A DNA stretch of 64,000 bases from Candidatus Bathyarchaeota archaeon (GCA_003151735.1 PLYI01000026.1:1-64000), one strand, 5' to 3'. Shown: positions 1 through 8,494, numbered from the stretch's first letter. Numbers and translations: made by a program. Notes: a model not told the origin generated them from the sequence alone.

Positions 1-189
1 GACTTTTTTAGGCGTTATCTTAGACACCAAAGCTAAGAACCCTTTGGGCTTAATGCGATACCAGACCAACAAAATTACTAAAACTAAAATCACGGGGAAT
101 CCAAAGGCATATTCGTACAGTTTTCCACACGGACCTTTTGCTTTCTTAAGAGTAGCTCCAATGGAAGTTATTCTATACGCTATGCAGAT
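1..189 (-). other. Open frame of a possible membrane protein, cut by the left edge
   Basis: On the minus strand one frame is open from an in-frame TAA just upstream of about 189 to the window edge. It encodes a short basic stretch, a hydrophobic helix (FGFPVILVLVILLVWYR) and a basic tail. No ATG, GTG or TTG occurs before the hydrophobic helix, so either a non-standard start is used or this is a decayed gene. The family is not recognised. This is a weak call, kept because the hydrophobic-then-basic pattern looks coding. Confidence 0.25.
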
Positions 190-230
190 TTAAGACTTAT
201 CATCATGAAAACTTGGCATTCTTGTTTCTT

Positions 231-647
231 TTAACTTCCATATTCTAGGTAGTCTAAGATTTCAACAGGTAGGTTTTCAATTACTTTCATTGCTTCAAAA
301 TGTCTTTGCTCTTCAACTTCTTTAATTTTTTTAATTAAGAATTTCTGCCAATATTTCTGTTTTTTATAAAAGTGAAGGTAGATGATAGAAATGTTATTAT
401 CATGACATATTTTCTCTCTATATTCGTAATTGAAGTCCTTGGAACCACAAACTTCAATGTATATCCTTAATTTTGGGATGTAAAAATCGGGTGTCCAAAG
501 TCTCGGGCGTTTTCTTTCATCATGAAGATAGACTGGTGATTCAAAAATCCATGTGAGACCTAGAGCATCCAAAAACTCTGCTACTTGTCTTTCAGAATCC
601 ATCATCTTATCATATTTTAGAGGTTGAAACTTTGATCCTCTCAACAT
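231..647 (-). CDS. PD-(D/E)XK nuclease-like protein
   Basis: This 138-residue protein carries a pattern seen in small PD-(D/E)XK nuclease domains: WTPDFYIP (about residues 51-58), then IYIEVCG (about 62-68), then a downstream Y-x-x-R/K region and a beta strand (SIIYLHF). The PD and E residues fit the metal-binding core. The usual lysine after the glutamate position is not visible, as in variant members where it migrates. Such domains act in DNA repair, restriction or homing endonucleases. It stands alone, with an AT-rich upstream region, and its base composition is more A+T-rich than the metabolic genes. The exact function is unknown; fold assignment is by motif only. Confidence 0.55.
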   Translation of the reverse strand: MLRGSKFQPLKYDKMMDSERQVAEFLDALGLTWIFESPVYLHDERKRPRLWTPDFYIPKLRIYIEVCGSKDFNYEYREKICHDNNISIIYLHFYKKQKYWQKFLIKKIKEVEEQRHFEAMKVIENLPVEILDYLEYGS

Positions 648-803
648 ATAATCAATAATAAGATTTTTATTACTTCTGAATTTGAGCTACATATTTCACT
701 TCATGGGTATTATCATTGAGAGCTAACGAACTAACGAACGAGCTAACGAACGAGCGAAAGAAAGAAGGAGAGAGTAAGAGAGGAATAAGAAGTTGTAGTC
801 GTA

Positions 804-892
804 GTTGTAGGGGTAGTTGTTAGAAGTTACAGAGAGAGAGAGAAAGATTAAATTTTAATCCAACCAAACAGCCAAACTAACTACCCTACAAC
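804..892. repeat. Imperfect inverted repeat, arms 804-823 and 877-892
   Basis: The left arm GTTGTAGGGGTAGTTGTTAG (804-823) is nearly the reverse complement of the right arm CTAACTACCCTACAAC (877-892), differing by small insertions. The 53-base loop contains the GA run and a near-palindrome at 846-860. It could form a long hairpin in DNA or RNA. Function unknown. Confidence 0.5.
846..860. repeat. 15-bp near-palindrome, copy 1 of a pair flanking the RAM gene
   Basis: GATTAAATTTTAATC is itself nearly palindromic, and its exact reverse complement occurs at 1800-1814. The two copies lie either side of the RAM-domain gene at 1228-1727. They could be operator sites for an Lrp-like regulator or simply AT-rich coincidences. 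Confidence 0.4.
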
Positions 893-1182
893 AAACTATA
901 CCTACACACATACAACAACACTCGCACAGTGTGTGCCTATTGCTACATTAAAGATTGGAAATAAATTGGCTTAAAACATGTTAGAGTTACATGGTTTAAA
1001 GATTTTAGCAATCTAGTTTGTGGACAAAGTAAACAGTAGTTTCTATCTGTCCGCAATGAAATCTATCTGGAATTCTCTGGAGTGCGTGTTAGGTTCCGTT
1101 TTTATGGTTATTTGGTAGTCTCTATAAGCAACAGTTTTACACGGAGATTCTAACTTTCTTCTTTGGAATGTTGCAAATTCGC

Positions 1183-1190
1183 TATATTTA
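1183..1190 (+). promoter_or_regulatory. TATA box for the RAM-domain gene
   Basis: TATATTTA lies 38 bases upstream of the TTG start at 1228, leaving room for a short leader that contains a GAGG ribosome-binding site at 1217-1220. Confidence 0.5.
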
Positions 1191-1227
1191 TCAAGTTGAA
1201 GACACTATTGATTCTTGAGGAATAGTT

Positions 1228-1727
1228 TTGAAGGCGTATATGGGTTTATCTTGTAAAGTAGGTGCTTTCAACAGAGTCGTAGATGAACTTATAAAAATGA
1301 ATCTATCTCAAAAAGACGTTTTCCTGCTTTTGGCCCAATTGACATCCTTGTCCAAATTCGCGACTTAACAAGTCTCGATGAATTCGTCAATCAATGGTTT
1401 AACCCGATTAGAAATATGACTACGCAGGAAATGTTGATTGAAAGAACCCAAACGTTTATAGTTATCTCGGAGGGGAAAACGTTTTCTGAAGCACCTTATG
1501 CTTTCCTGTTTTTAAATACTCAACCTAGAAATCTTGAGGAGGTACAAGAAAAACTTCAAGCAATTCCTCAAGTGTTGTCGGCTGACACAGTTTTCGGGCC
1601 TTACGATGTAATAGTTGCGGTGAAGGCAAGGGACAAGGAAGATTTGAAACAGCTTATTTCTCAAATACAAGAAAAAGTTCCACACATCCAAGGAACAGTG
1701 ACTGCAATTGTCGCGTCAATTTACTGA
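1228..1727 (+). pseudogene. Stand-alone double RAM-domain (Lrp/AsnC ligand-binding) protein, frameshifted
   Basis: The intact part (ATG 1416 to 1727, 103 residues) is a RAM domain (LFLNTQPRNLEEVQEKL, then VLSADTVFGPYDVIVAV), the effector-binding module of Lrp/AsnC regulators without the DNA-binding helix-turn-helix. Upstream coding continues: a TTG at 1228 behind a GAGG site opens a frame AYMGLSCKVGAF... through DVFLL, and the continuation FGPIDILVQIRDLTSLDEF lies in the frame of the downstream ORF. The two halves join if one T is restored in the T run at 1328-1331. The whole would be a tandem RAM protein of about 166 residues that could bind small ligands or modulate Lrp partners. Either the genome carries a real frameshift or the sequence has a homopolymer error; only the C-terminal domain would be made as written. 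Confidence 0.75.
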
Positions 1728-1799
1728 GAGACACCTTTAAAAAGCTTAAACAAGAAAAACTCCGTCTATTCCTGTGTGTTTGGGTTTTTGGGTTTGGGG

Positions 1800-1814
1800 G
1801 ATTAAAATTTAATC
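1800..1814. repeat. 15-bp near-palindrome, copy 2 of the pair flanking the RAM gene
   Basis: GATTAAAATTTAATC is the exact reverse complement of the copy at 846-860. It lies between the RAM gene and the next gene, about 120 bases upstream of that gene's TATA box. Confidence 0.4.
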
Positions 1815-1931
1815 TTTTACTTTCTTGTACTCCTGTGACTCAGTCATTTCCAGTACCCAGCAACTCTGCGAATAATGTCTTATTCATGCTTTAGTGATTT
1901 AATGATTGGTAATCTATATTTTCAGACCAGA

Positions 1932-1943
1932 TTTTTTAAATAT
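1932..1943 (+). promoter_or_regulatory. TATA box for the gene at 1975
   Basis: TTTTTTAAATAT lies 32 bases before the ATG at 1975, so the transcript would have a very short leader or none. Confidence 0.5.
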
Positions 1944-1974
1944 GATTTGAAATGATTAGTTGAATGAGTAAGGA

Positions 1975-2403
1975 ATGTCAGTAGCAATAAAAACATATCA
2001 TTCAGTTAAAGAAATTTTAGATACGGTAGATAAGGAAATATCAGCTACCAAGAGCAATTTAGGTAGTTACCTGCGTAAGTTAGATGAGACAAGGACTTTG
2101 GCGGAAAAGTCAAAGAAAATCCGCGACGTTGTAATGAAGTTAGCTAACAAGAAAAATGGAAATACCGAAAATTTGGGAGAGATGGATATAGGTGGCGTGA
2201 AGGTTGTTTTGGATGCGAACGCACTTCATGAATTGACAGCTATTGAAGACGCGGTTAGAAGTCATCAAGAATATTTAATTGTTCTGCAGAGAGTTCGAGA
2301 GGAGCTTAAACCCCTTGATCAGTTGGGGGATACGGATGGTTTGGAATTTATTATCGTAGAAAATAATCGGGTTCCAGAACGCATTTTATTAAAATCCTTG
2401 TAA
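1975..2403 (+). CDS. Hypothetical coiled-coil protein
   Basis: A 142-residue soluble protein of unknown family. Residues 1-60 form a Lys/Glu-rich, heptad-like helix. A central segment (about 60-80) reads GNTENLGEMDIGGVKVVLD, and a second helical stretch (about 85-118) leads to the C-terminus. No signal peptide, membrane segment or metal-binding cysteines are visible. It is a single gene with a close TATA box and no matching neighbour. Coding potential is supported by the promoter spacing and clean amino-acid composition. I do not recognise it and assign no function. Confidence 0.65.
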   Translation: MSVAIKTYHSVKEILDTVDKEISATKSNLGSYLRKLDETRTLAEKSKKIRDVVMKLANKKNGNTENLGEMDIGGVKVVLDANALHELTAIEDAVRSHQEYLIVLQRVREELKPLDQLGDTDGLEFIIVENNRVPERILLKSL

Positions 2404-2575
2404 GGTTAATTTGACTCTTTAACCAAAATCTATTTGGTTTGCTTATTTTATTCGAGAACATTCTTTGTTAGGTTATATTGCGAAATCTGATACAATGCGA
2501 CTATAGAAACACGGCTTATAATGCGAAACCCGATTCCTTCAGTTATAGAAAAATAACTGTGAAAAGGGACCACAA

Positions 2576-3034
2576 ATGGCCATAGCATTTATTCATTCTA
2601 AGAAAGCCTTTCTCGCAACAGCCCTCTTGGTTGTTGTAGTGTTATGTTCAGTTGCTGTGGCCTACGCAGCTGCAACAGTTGGCAGCGTGGCACCATTAAA
2701 GGGCACCGTCATGTACAGCCTCGACAATGCCCAAGCTGGAACATGGAGTACAACCCTCGCCCCTAACTGTCCCACTGCCCCCTGGTACTCAAGACTCGAA
2801 ATCAACAGCGCCGGCTACAAAGGTCCCGTAACAGTAACCTGGAAGCTCCAGCAAGAGACAGGGTTTTCCAGTTGGACGGATGTTTCTGAAATGTCAACGA
2901 CTATGGTACTGTCAGGAAGTGTGCAGAGTATATACGCTACAAACAACGGAGTTTACAGCCAAAGCAATTACAACTGGGGACAAAACGTCACCACATCAGG
3001 AACCTACCGAATAGTTGCGACTCTCACAGCTTAA
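2576..3034 (+). CDS. Secreted small beta-rich surface protein (paralogue of 3557-4030)
   Basis: A 152-residue exported protein. Residues 1-32 are a signal peptide or anchor (charged start, then LLVVVVLCSVAVAYA); the rest is Ser/Thr/Asn-rich and predicted beta. It matches the protein encoded on the other strand at 3557-4030 in several blocks: WYSRLEI against WFAMLEI, WKLQQETG against FQLQQNTG, LSGSVQSIYAT against LSGSSQNIYAS, and a closing NWG...YRIVATL. This indicates duplication and inversion. A purine-rich GGGA precedes the ATG. Small secreted beta proteins of this kind may coat the surface or polymerise, but no known family is assigned. Its stop overlaps the convergent gene at 3031 by four bases. 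Confidence 0.7.
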   Translation: MAIAFIHSKKAFLATALLVVVVLCSVAVAYAAATVGSVAPLKGTVMYSLDNAQAGTWSTTLAPNCPTAPWYSRLEINSAGYKGPVTVTWKLQQETGFSSWTDVSEMSTTMVLSGSVQSIYATNNGVYSQSNYNWGQNVTTSGTYRIVATLTA

Positions 3035-3495
3035 GTTTCTTTTGTTTCTTTGTAGCAATCAATCAATTTGAAGCACATGTAGCATTCATCAGGAGTTGCT
3101 GTGCCCTTGGGCAGACTCCACAGGTAACCAAAATGGTGGTTGCATCCTTCGGGCCTGTCTTTTGGAGGTTCCTCTGCTTTTTTATGATTTTTTCTTTTAA
3201 CCTTCTTGTTTTCCTGTAATTTAACAACTGGAACGGCAACGTCGGTTTCAATGAAGGCTTGGGTTTCTTTGGCTTCCTGTTTGGTAATGGCTACTTTGGT
3301 TTCAACTGCCACAGGGGTTGATTCTGAGGTTTTTAATTCTGGCTTTGTTTCAATAATAGTTTTTGTTGGACTTTTTTCCACTGAGGCTTTGCCTATCCAA
3401 CCATTCCTCTTAAGCACCAAAATGTAAACAGCCAGAATAGCCGCTATTGAGACTATGGTTATGGCTGTGGTTATTTCGACTTGGTATGGAATCAC
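3031..3495 (-). CDS. Membrane-anchored protein with C-terminal Cys/His cluster
   Basis: A 154-residue protein with one N-terminal membrane helix (about residues 9-28, IAAILAVYILVL core), a low-complexity Glu/Lys/Thr-rich linker (about 35-105), and a compact C-terminal module with GCNHHFGYL, then PDECYMCFKLIDC. The spacing of one Cys-His-His and a C-x-x-C...C group suggests a small zinc-binding domain facing the cytoplasm. The linker looks disordered. The start ATG precedes the hydrophobic helix directly. It sits between the two paralogous secreted proteins and is convergent with the first. Function unknown; the metal site is an inference from residue pattern. Confidence 0.65.
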   Translation of the reverse strand: MIPYQVEITTAITIVSIAAILAVYILVLKRNGWIGKASVEKSPTKTIIETKPELKTSESTPVAVETKVAITKQEAKETQAFIETDVAVPVVKLQENKKVKRKNHKKAEEPPKDRPEGCNHHFGYLWSLPKGTATPDECYMCFKLIDCYKETKET

Positions 3496-3556
3496 GGTTA
3501 TCTAAGACAAAGTTGGGTTGTTTGGTTAAAAAAAGGTTGTTGATTCAGCATCAATA

Positions 3557-4030
3557 TTATGCTGAATTAACAGTTACGATTATTTGATAGGCTGCTCCTG
3601 TAAGGCCAGTGCCCCAGTTTTTGTTGCCAGTTATGGTGCCATCGCTTGATGCGTAAATATTTTGAGAACTGCCTGATAACGTTATTGTGCCAGTTGTGAA
3701 TGCTGTCCCGAAGTTTGACCATCCACTTCCAGTATTCTGTTGTAGCTGGAAGGTTACAGTTGCGGATCCGTGGTAGCCTCCAGTTATTTCTAGCATTGCG
3801 AACCAATCGGCCCCTGTTGCTGCTGAAAGAGTTGAAGTCCATGTTGCCCCTACGTCATTAGTGCCACTGTAGCTGATCGATCCGGAGGAGACTCCACCGA
3901 CTGTTACTGTGCCGCCGGTAAATGGTCCGAAGAGAACAGTTGCGTAAACTGTTAGAACTGATGCCATGGCTATTATCATTAGTGTTGTTGCAACGAGAAG
4001 CAGTTTTCTTGATTTTTTTGTGTGATTCAT
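3557..4030 (-). CDS. Secreted small beta-rich surface protein (paralogue of 2576-3034)
   Basis: A 157-residue exported protein with a basic N-terminus (NHTKKSRK), a hydrophobic signal segment (about 11-29), and a Gly/Ser/Thr-rich beta body. The last 80 residues align with the protein at 2576-3034 (LEITGGYHGSATVTFQLQQ, LSGSSQNIYAS, NWGTGL). The higher Gly/Thr content and separate promoter region suggest old divergence. No catalytic residues are visible. A role in the cell envelope or matrix is likely, but the family is not named here. Confidence 0.7.
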   Translation of the reverse strand: MNHTKKSRKLLLVATTLMIIAMASVLTVYATVLFGPFTGGTVTVGGVSSGSISYSGTNDVGATWTSTLSAATGADWFAMLEITGGYHGSATVTFQLQQNTGSGWSNFGTAFTTGTITLSGSSQNIYASSDGTITGNKNWGTGLTGAAYQIIVTVNSA

Positions 4031-4184
4031 TTTTTTCGCCTAATATTTGGATGTATTTTAACTGTCAACTATATTAAGCATTACGATTCAATAATTAATG
4101 TGGCTGTCTGTACAACACATAAACACAAAAATAGTTTCTGCCCAAGTTGCGCGAAAACTTGGCAATTAAAAAAACTGCCGAGGG

Positions 4185-4880
4185 TTACTCAAGGATAATT
4201 CTTGCATCGACTGTTTTTGCGCCTTTCGGGTAAGCCATTACCGGGTTTAGGTCTAGTTCTTTGATTTCTGGGTAATCCATAACGAGGCGCGATGTATTGA
4301 GCAGTATGCATACGAGTGCGTTGATATCTGCTGGCGGCGCATTTCGGTAGCCATTCAAAAGTGGGTAGGCCTTAAGCCGAGTAATCATTTCTTTCGCGTC
4401 CTCAGCTGTTATGGGTGCAACTCGGAAGTTTACGTCTTTTAGAAGCTCCACGAATATGCCGCCTAACCCAAACATGATGGTTTGGCCAAACTGCGGATCT
4501 TTTATTGCTCCAACGATGACTTCGGTAGATTGAGGCGCCATCTCTTGCACCATGACGCCTACGATTTTTGCGTCTGGCTTGTATTTTTTGACGTTCTCAA
4601 TTATTTTGTTGTAGCCGTTTGCGACTTCTGCTGGGGTTTTGAGGTTGACTATGACTCCTCCGGCGTCGGATTTGTGGATGATGTCTGGTGAGACTATTTT
4701 TAAGACGACTGGGTATCCGATTTGGTCTGCTTGGGCTGCGGCTTCTTTTTGGTTTTTTGCGAGGTTGAATTTGGTGACTGGGATGCCGTATTCGGTGCAG
4801 ATGGTTTTGGCTTCTGTTTCGAGGAGTGCTTTTCTGTTTTCTTTTTTGGCTTGGTTGATGATTTTTGCGGTTTGGTTCAA
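4185..4880 (-). CDS. acdB: Acetyl/acyl-CoA synthetase (ADP-forming), beta subunit
   Basis: A 231-residue ATP-grasp protein matching the beta subunit of ADP-forming acetate-CoA ligase, which conserves thioester energy as ATP during acetate or branched-acid formation. Seen: YPVVLKIVSPDIIHKSDAGG (about 56-75), the signature that includes the phosphate-accepting His region of the family; QEMAPQSTEVIVGAIKDPQF; MFGLGGIFVEL; and the terminal ELDLNPVMAYPKG. Length fits a separate beta subunit of about 230 residues. The alpha subunit that carries the CoA-binding domain is not adjacent and not in the window. It is a single gene on the minus strand, divergent from the pilus locus. Confidence 0.88.
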   Translation of the reverse strand: MNQTAKIINQAKKENRKALLETEAKTICTEYGIPVTKFNLAKNQKEAAAQADQIGYPVVLKIVSPDIIHKSDAGGVIVNLKTPAEVANGYNKIIENVKKYKPDAKIVGVMVQEMAPQSTEVIVGAIKDPQFGQTIMFGLGGIFVELLKDVNFRVAPITAEDAKEMITRLKAYPLLNGYRNAPPADINALVCILLNTSRLVMDYPEIKELDLNPVMAYPKGAKTVDARIILE

Positions 4881-5028
4881 GGGTTGTTCCTTCGTTTGTG
4901 TATGTGTTGTTTTGTGGGTTTAAAAATGGTTTTGTTGGTTTTGGGGGTTTTTCTTTTTTGTATTTGTGTATGTGTAGAACATATTGACAGTATGTTGTAG
5001 TGAGACATAATACTTAATAGGAAATGAA

Positions 5029-6789
5029 ATGCCAAATAGTAATCAGGCGCCCACAATGCCAAAACACAACTTCAAAGAATCAATCACAAAAATAAGAACG
5101 AAACTACATCGCACAAACAACGCACTCAAACTAAGCCTCAACAGAAACAAACCAGAACAAACACCCACCAAAACAGAACCCACCCACCGCAAAAAAATTC
5201 AACTACCAAAACTTAAACTGAGATCTAAAAAAGAACAACCCACTACCCAAACTGCAACTGCAACTGCCATAAAAACTCTACCTAAGGACATAAAAATCAT
5301 TGAAAAATACCCTCTGTACGAGCCGTTTGCGCAAGTATTCATAGTTCAAGACCCCAAAACAGGCGAACACAAATACGTTTTAGATGAACTCCAACTTGAC
5401 CCGATGGAACGCGGAATATACACTCGTGTACTTGAAATGCTGCTCGCAGAAATCGAGTCGCCCAAAGAAGAAATAAAGGATCCAAGAAAGTTCTTTGCAG
5501 TAGAAGCAAAAAAAATCGTTGATAAGTACCGAATCAGCATGGGTTGGCTTCCTGATGTTTCATGGTACAAAATCCTCTACTATGCTGAGCGGGATTTGGT
5601 TGGGTTTGGCAAAATTGATCCGTTAATGCGTGATCCCAACATAGAAGACATTTCCTGCGACGGAGTTAACAAGCCAGTTTACATTTGGCACCGCACTTTT
5701 GAGAGCATAGAAACTAACCTTCAATTTGAAAGCGACGAAGTCCTTGACAACCTTGTCGTTAAATTAGTTCACATGGCAGGCAAGCACGTCAGCAGCGCCT
5801 TTCCCATTGTCGACGCTTCACTTCCAGGAAAACACCGCCTAGCCGTAGCTTACAGGCGAGAAATCACACCGTTCGGCACAGCCTTTACCATCCGAAAGTT
5901 CCGCGAAGACCCCTACTCAATCATTGACCTCATCAACATCGGCACATTCACCGAAGAGATGGCCGCGTACCTTTGGGTTTGCCTAGAAAATCGTGCCTCA
6001 GTCATGATGCTCGGAGGCACAGCCGCAGGCAAAACCACTGCTCTTAACGCTTTAGGCTGCCTCATTAAGCCAGGCAGCAAAATTATGACTATCGAAGAAA
6101 CCGCTGAACTCAACCTATCCCACGAAAACTGGGTATCTCTCATCTCAAGACAAAGCTACGGCCTTGGCGGCAGCACCGTAGGTGAAGTAGCACTCTTTGA
6201 CTTGGTAAAGACATGCATGAGGCACCGCCCTGACCTGATGATTGTGGGCGAAGTTCGAGGCCAAGAAGCATACGTTCTGTTCCAGGCTCTGGCAACTGGA
6301 CACGGTGGCATGTGTACTATGCACGCTGAAAACGTCCAGTCAGCGATTCGACGTCTAACCCAGAAACCCATGGATATTTCACCAGCCTACATCCCGCTAA
6401 TGAACATCGTAATGTCTGTGCAGCGAGTTCACTTAGTAAAGAAAGGCGTAAAGAAAGCCTACCGCCGCGTGCTCTCAGTCAATGAAATTGTTGATTCTGA
6501 AAAATGGGTGGAGTGCTTCAAGTGGGATCCAATCAAAGACCTGCAAATCATTGATTTAGATGACAGCTTCTTACTCACGAACTTTTCAGAGCGGCTTGGA
6601 ATAACCCGTGAAGAACTCATCAACGAGATGAACCGGAGAACAGACGTGCTTCGTTGGATGCGCAAGAGCAACATAAGAAGCTACAAAGATGTCGCCAGTA
6701 CAATCGCGGAATATTACGCTAGACCGAAAGAATTCTACCGCAAAATTATGGAGAGCGAGGAGGTCAAACCAGTTGCCATTGCTAAATAA
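5029..6789 (+). CDS. Type II/IV secretion-family ATPase (pilus assembly, TadA/VirB11-like)
   Basis: A 586-residue ATPase that powers pilus assembly at the inner face of the membrane. Residues 1-85 are a Lys/Thr/Pro-rich, probably disordered tail. The GspE/VirB11 core follows, with the Walker A motif GGTAAGKTT at 329-337, the Walker B-like MIVGEVRG (Glu about 408) and the His box GHGGMCTMHAE just after. No FlaH or other archaellum-specific gene is nearby, so this is a pilus rather than an archaellum motor. It starts the locus at 5029-16651. ATG 5029 gives the full basic tail; ATG 5056 is an alternative. The C-terminus overlaps the next gene by 17 bases, implying coupled translation. Confidence 0.9.
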   Translation: MPNSNQAPTMPKHNFKESITKIRTKLHRTNNALKLSLNRNKPEQTPTKTEPTHRKKIQLPKLKLRSKKEQPTTQTATATAIKTLPKDIKIIEKYPLYEPFAQVFIVQDPKTGEHKYVLDELQLDPMERGIYTRVLEMLLAEIESPKEEIKDPRKFFAVEAKKIVDKYRISMGWLPDVSWYKILYYAERDLVGFGKIDPLMRDPNIEDISCDGVNKPVYIWHRTFESIETNLQFESDEVLDNLVVKLVHMAGKHVSSAFPIVDASLPGKHRLAVAYRREITPFGTAFTIRKFREDPYSIIDLINIGTFTEEMAAYLWVCLENRASVMMLGGTAAGKTTALNALGCLIKPGSKIMTIEETAELNLSHENWVSLISRQSYGLGGSTVGEVALFDLVKTCMRHRPDLMIVGEVRGQEAYVLFQALATGHGGMCTMHAENVQSAIRRLTQKPMDISPAYIPLMNIVMSVQRVHLVKKGVKKAYRRVLSVNEIVDSEKWVECFKWDPIKDLQIIDLDDSFLLTNFSERLGITREELINEMNRRTDVLRWMRKSNIRSYKDVASTIAEYYARPKEFYRKIMESEEVKPVAIAK

Positions 6790-8494
6790 ATTCGAAGCCT
6801 GGTCTTTCCGCCTCTTCGGGCGTTTCGCACCATACTTCCTGAAAAATGTCTTCAAACAAACCAAAAGTTCCTTGGAAAAAGGACGGGTGATGATTTATCC
6901 TGAAACATATATTTCATTAATGTTCTTCATTTCATTGTTGACGGTTCCAGTTTCAGTTATAGCAGGAATAGTTGCTTTGCTGTACAGCTTTCTGCCTCTC
7001 TTGATTTTGGTTCCCCTTCCTCTCTTTGTAATGGCAGGATTTTTAATTGTGCCCATGAACAACGCCAGTGATAGAGCCTCAGGGGTGGAGCGTGAAATGC
7101 CTTTTGCTGCGGCATACATCAGTGTCATGTCCTCTGGAGGCATAGCACCCTATACCAGCTTCAAACGGTTAACTCAAGTGGATCTTATGCCGGCGATGAG
7201 TAAGGAAGCCAGAGACATAATCAAAGATGTAGAAATCTTCGGCGTTGACCCGCTCACTGCACTAGATAATGCCGCAAAAAGGACTCCGCTGGACATATTC
7301 AAAGACTTCTTAGGCGGCTACGCTTCAACCGTCATCATAGGCGGAGACATCGGACATTATCTTGAACGTAAAGCAGAAGACATTTTCAGAACTCGAGCGT
7401 TGCGTGTTAAAGCAGCTGCTGAACGATTGGGAATGCTGTTGGAAACTTTCATAATAGTCATGGTTATGATGTCTCTGTGTTTCTACATACTTTTTGCCGT
7501 AAACGGAATACAAAGCGGCGCCAACGCAAGCTCAGACATATCACAGTATTCAGGCATACTTATGTACACTTATATTTTCACGCCAATGCTATCGATGCTC
7601 TTCGTCTACTTGGCGCATAGCATGCAGCCTAAAACTCCAATTGTAGATATGCGACCCTACAAAGTCTTCGGTGTCTCCAGCGTAATCGCCATAGTCGTGT
7701 TTCTGTTGCTTACCAATTTCATGGGAACAATGCAACTTCCATTCTTCACTAGCTTGATAGCTTGGGGTGTTGATTTCCCAGTAGCCATAGCCGCTGCATT
7801 ATTCATTTCTGCAGCGCCAGCCGCTGTCGTGTACATCAGATTAGCCAAAGCTAGGGCCAGCATGGAGCAAGGTGTCTCAAGTTTTCTCCGCGACCTAACT
7901 GAAGTGAGAAAAACAGGACTTTCACCTGAGAAATGCATTGAAAACTTATCCAAACGTGACTACGGAACTTTCACCAAACAACTTAGAAAAATCAGCTCCG
8001 AAATTTCCTGGGGCATCCCAATAAAAAAGGTTATGTCTGATTTCCTTCAGCGTACAAGAAGTTGGATGGTGCAAATAGTCATGTTCCTGCTAGTTGAAAC
8101 CATAGATGTGGGTGGCGGTACAATTCCCATGATTGAATCTTTGGCGCGTTTCAACAATTTGACGCAGGAAGTTGAAAAGGAAAAGAAAATGTCGGTTCGC
8201 CCCTACGTGTTCATGCCGTATTTGGCTTCGATTCTGCTGGTGGCAACCACCATAATGATGATGGGCTTAACCACGGGAATAACTGTTCCGGGTGCAGCGC
8301 CAACAGCGACAAACAATGGATTGATGACTACAGTATTCATGTCGTCAGTTATCTTCAACAGTTTCCTAATCGGAATTGTTGCGGGAAAAATAAGCGAAGA
8401 ATCCGTTGGAGCAGGTTTCAAGCATGCAGCCATCCTGGTGCTTATCTCGATAATTGCAGCCAAGGTAATTCCAAATTTCGTTAAACTCGGATAG
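6773..8494 (+). CDS. Type II secretion F-domain membrane platform protein (TadC/FlaJ-like)
   Basis: A polytopic membrane protein, about 573 residues, that forms the pilus platform driven by the upstream ATPase. It carries two T2SSF-like halves: one around AYISVMSSGGIAPYTSFKRL and IGGDIGHYLERKAEDI, the second around FLRDLTEVRKTGLSPEKCIE and ETIDVGGGTIPMIESLARF. About seven to nine membrane helices are visible. The frame is open back to ATG 6689, but the start is placed at TTG 6773, because a strong GAGGAGGT site (6757-6764) lies 8 bases upstream and the longer reading would overlap the ATPase by 100 bases. The duplicated F-domain arrangement is typical of archaeal pilus loci. Confidence 0.87.
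   Translation: MPLLNKFEAWSFRLFGRFAPYFLKNVFKQTKSSLEKGRVMIYPETYISLMFFISLLTVPVSVIAGIVALLYSFLPLLILVPLPLFVMAGFLIVPMNNASDRASGVEREMPFAAAYISVMSSGGIAPYTSFKRLTQVDLMPAMSKEARDIIKDVEIFGVDPLTALDNAAKRTPLDIFKDFLGGYASTVIIGGDIGHYLERKAEDIFRTRALRVKAAAERLGMLLETFIIVMVMMSLCFYILFAVNGIQSGANASSDISQYSGILMYTYIFTPMLSMLFVYLAHSMQPKTPIVDMRPYKVFGVSSVIAIVVFLLLTNFMGTMQLPFFTSLIAWGVDFPVAIAAALFISAAPAAVVYIRLAKARASMEQGVSSFLRDLTEVRKTGLSPEKCIENLSKRDYGTFTKQLRKISSEISWGIPIKKVMSDFLQRTRSWMVQIVMFLLVETIDVGGGTIPMIESLARFNNLTQEVEKEKKMSVRPYVFMPYLASILLVATTIMMMGLTTGITVPGAAPTATNNGLMTTVFMSSVIFNSFLIGIVAGKISEESVGAGFKHAAILVLISIIAAKVIPNFVKLG

Larger units (their letters stand above)
648..1182. other. Intergenic region with low-complexity and inverted repeats, no gene seen
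   Basis: No convincing ORF. It holds short tandem CTAACGAA-type repeats at about 719-760, GTAGTT-type repeats at about 791-822, a GA run at about 831-845, then an A/C-rich stretch at about 860-930. A small hairpin (GCACA, loop GTG, TGTGC) sits at 924-936. The stretch from 940 to 1180 shows nothing recognisable. Confidence 0.6.

Noticed and set aside
3206-3427. 73-residue plus-strand ORF inside the minus-strand Cys/His protein
   Set aside because: Shadow of the low-complexity linker; no independent support.
6689-6772. Upstream ATG for the pilus platform protein
   Set aside because: It would overlap the ATPase by 100 bases with no ribosome-binding site, whereas TTG 6773 has a near-perfect one.
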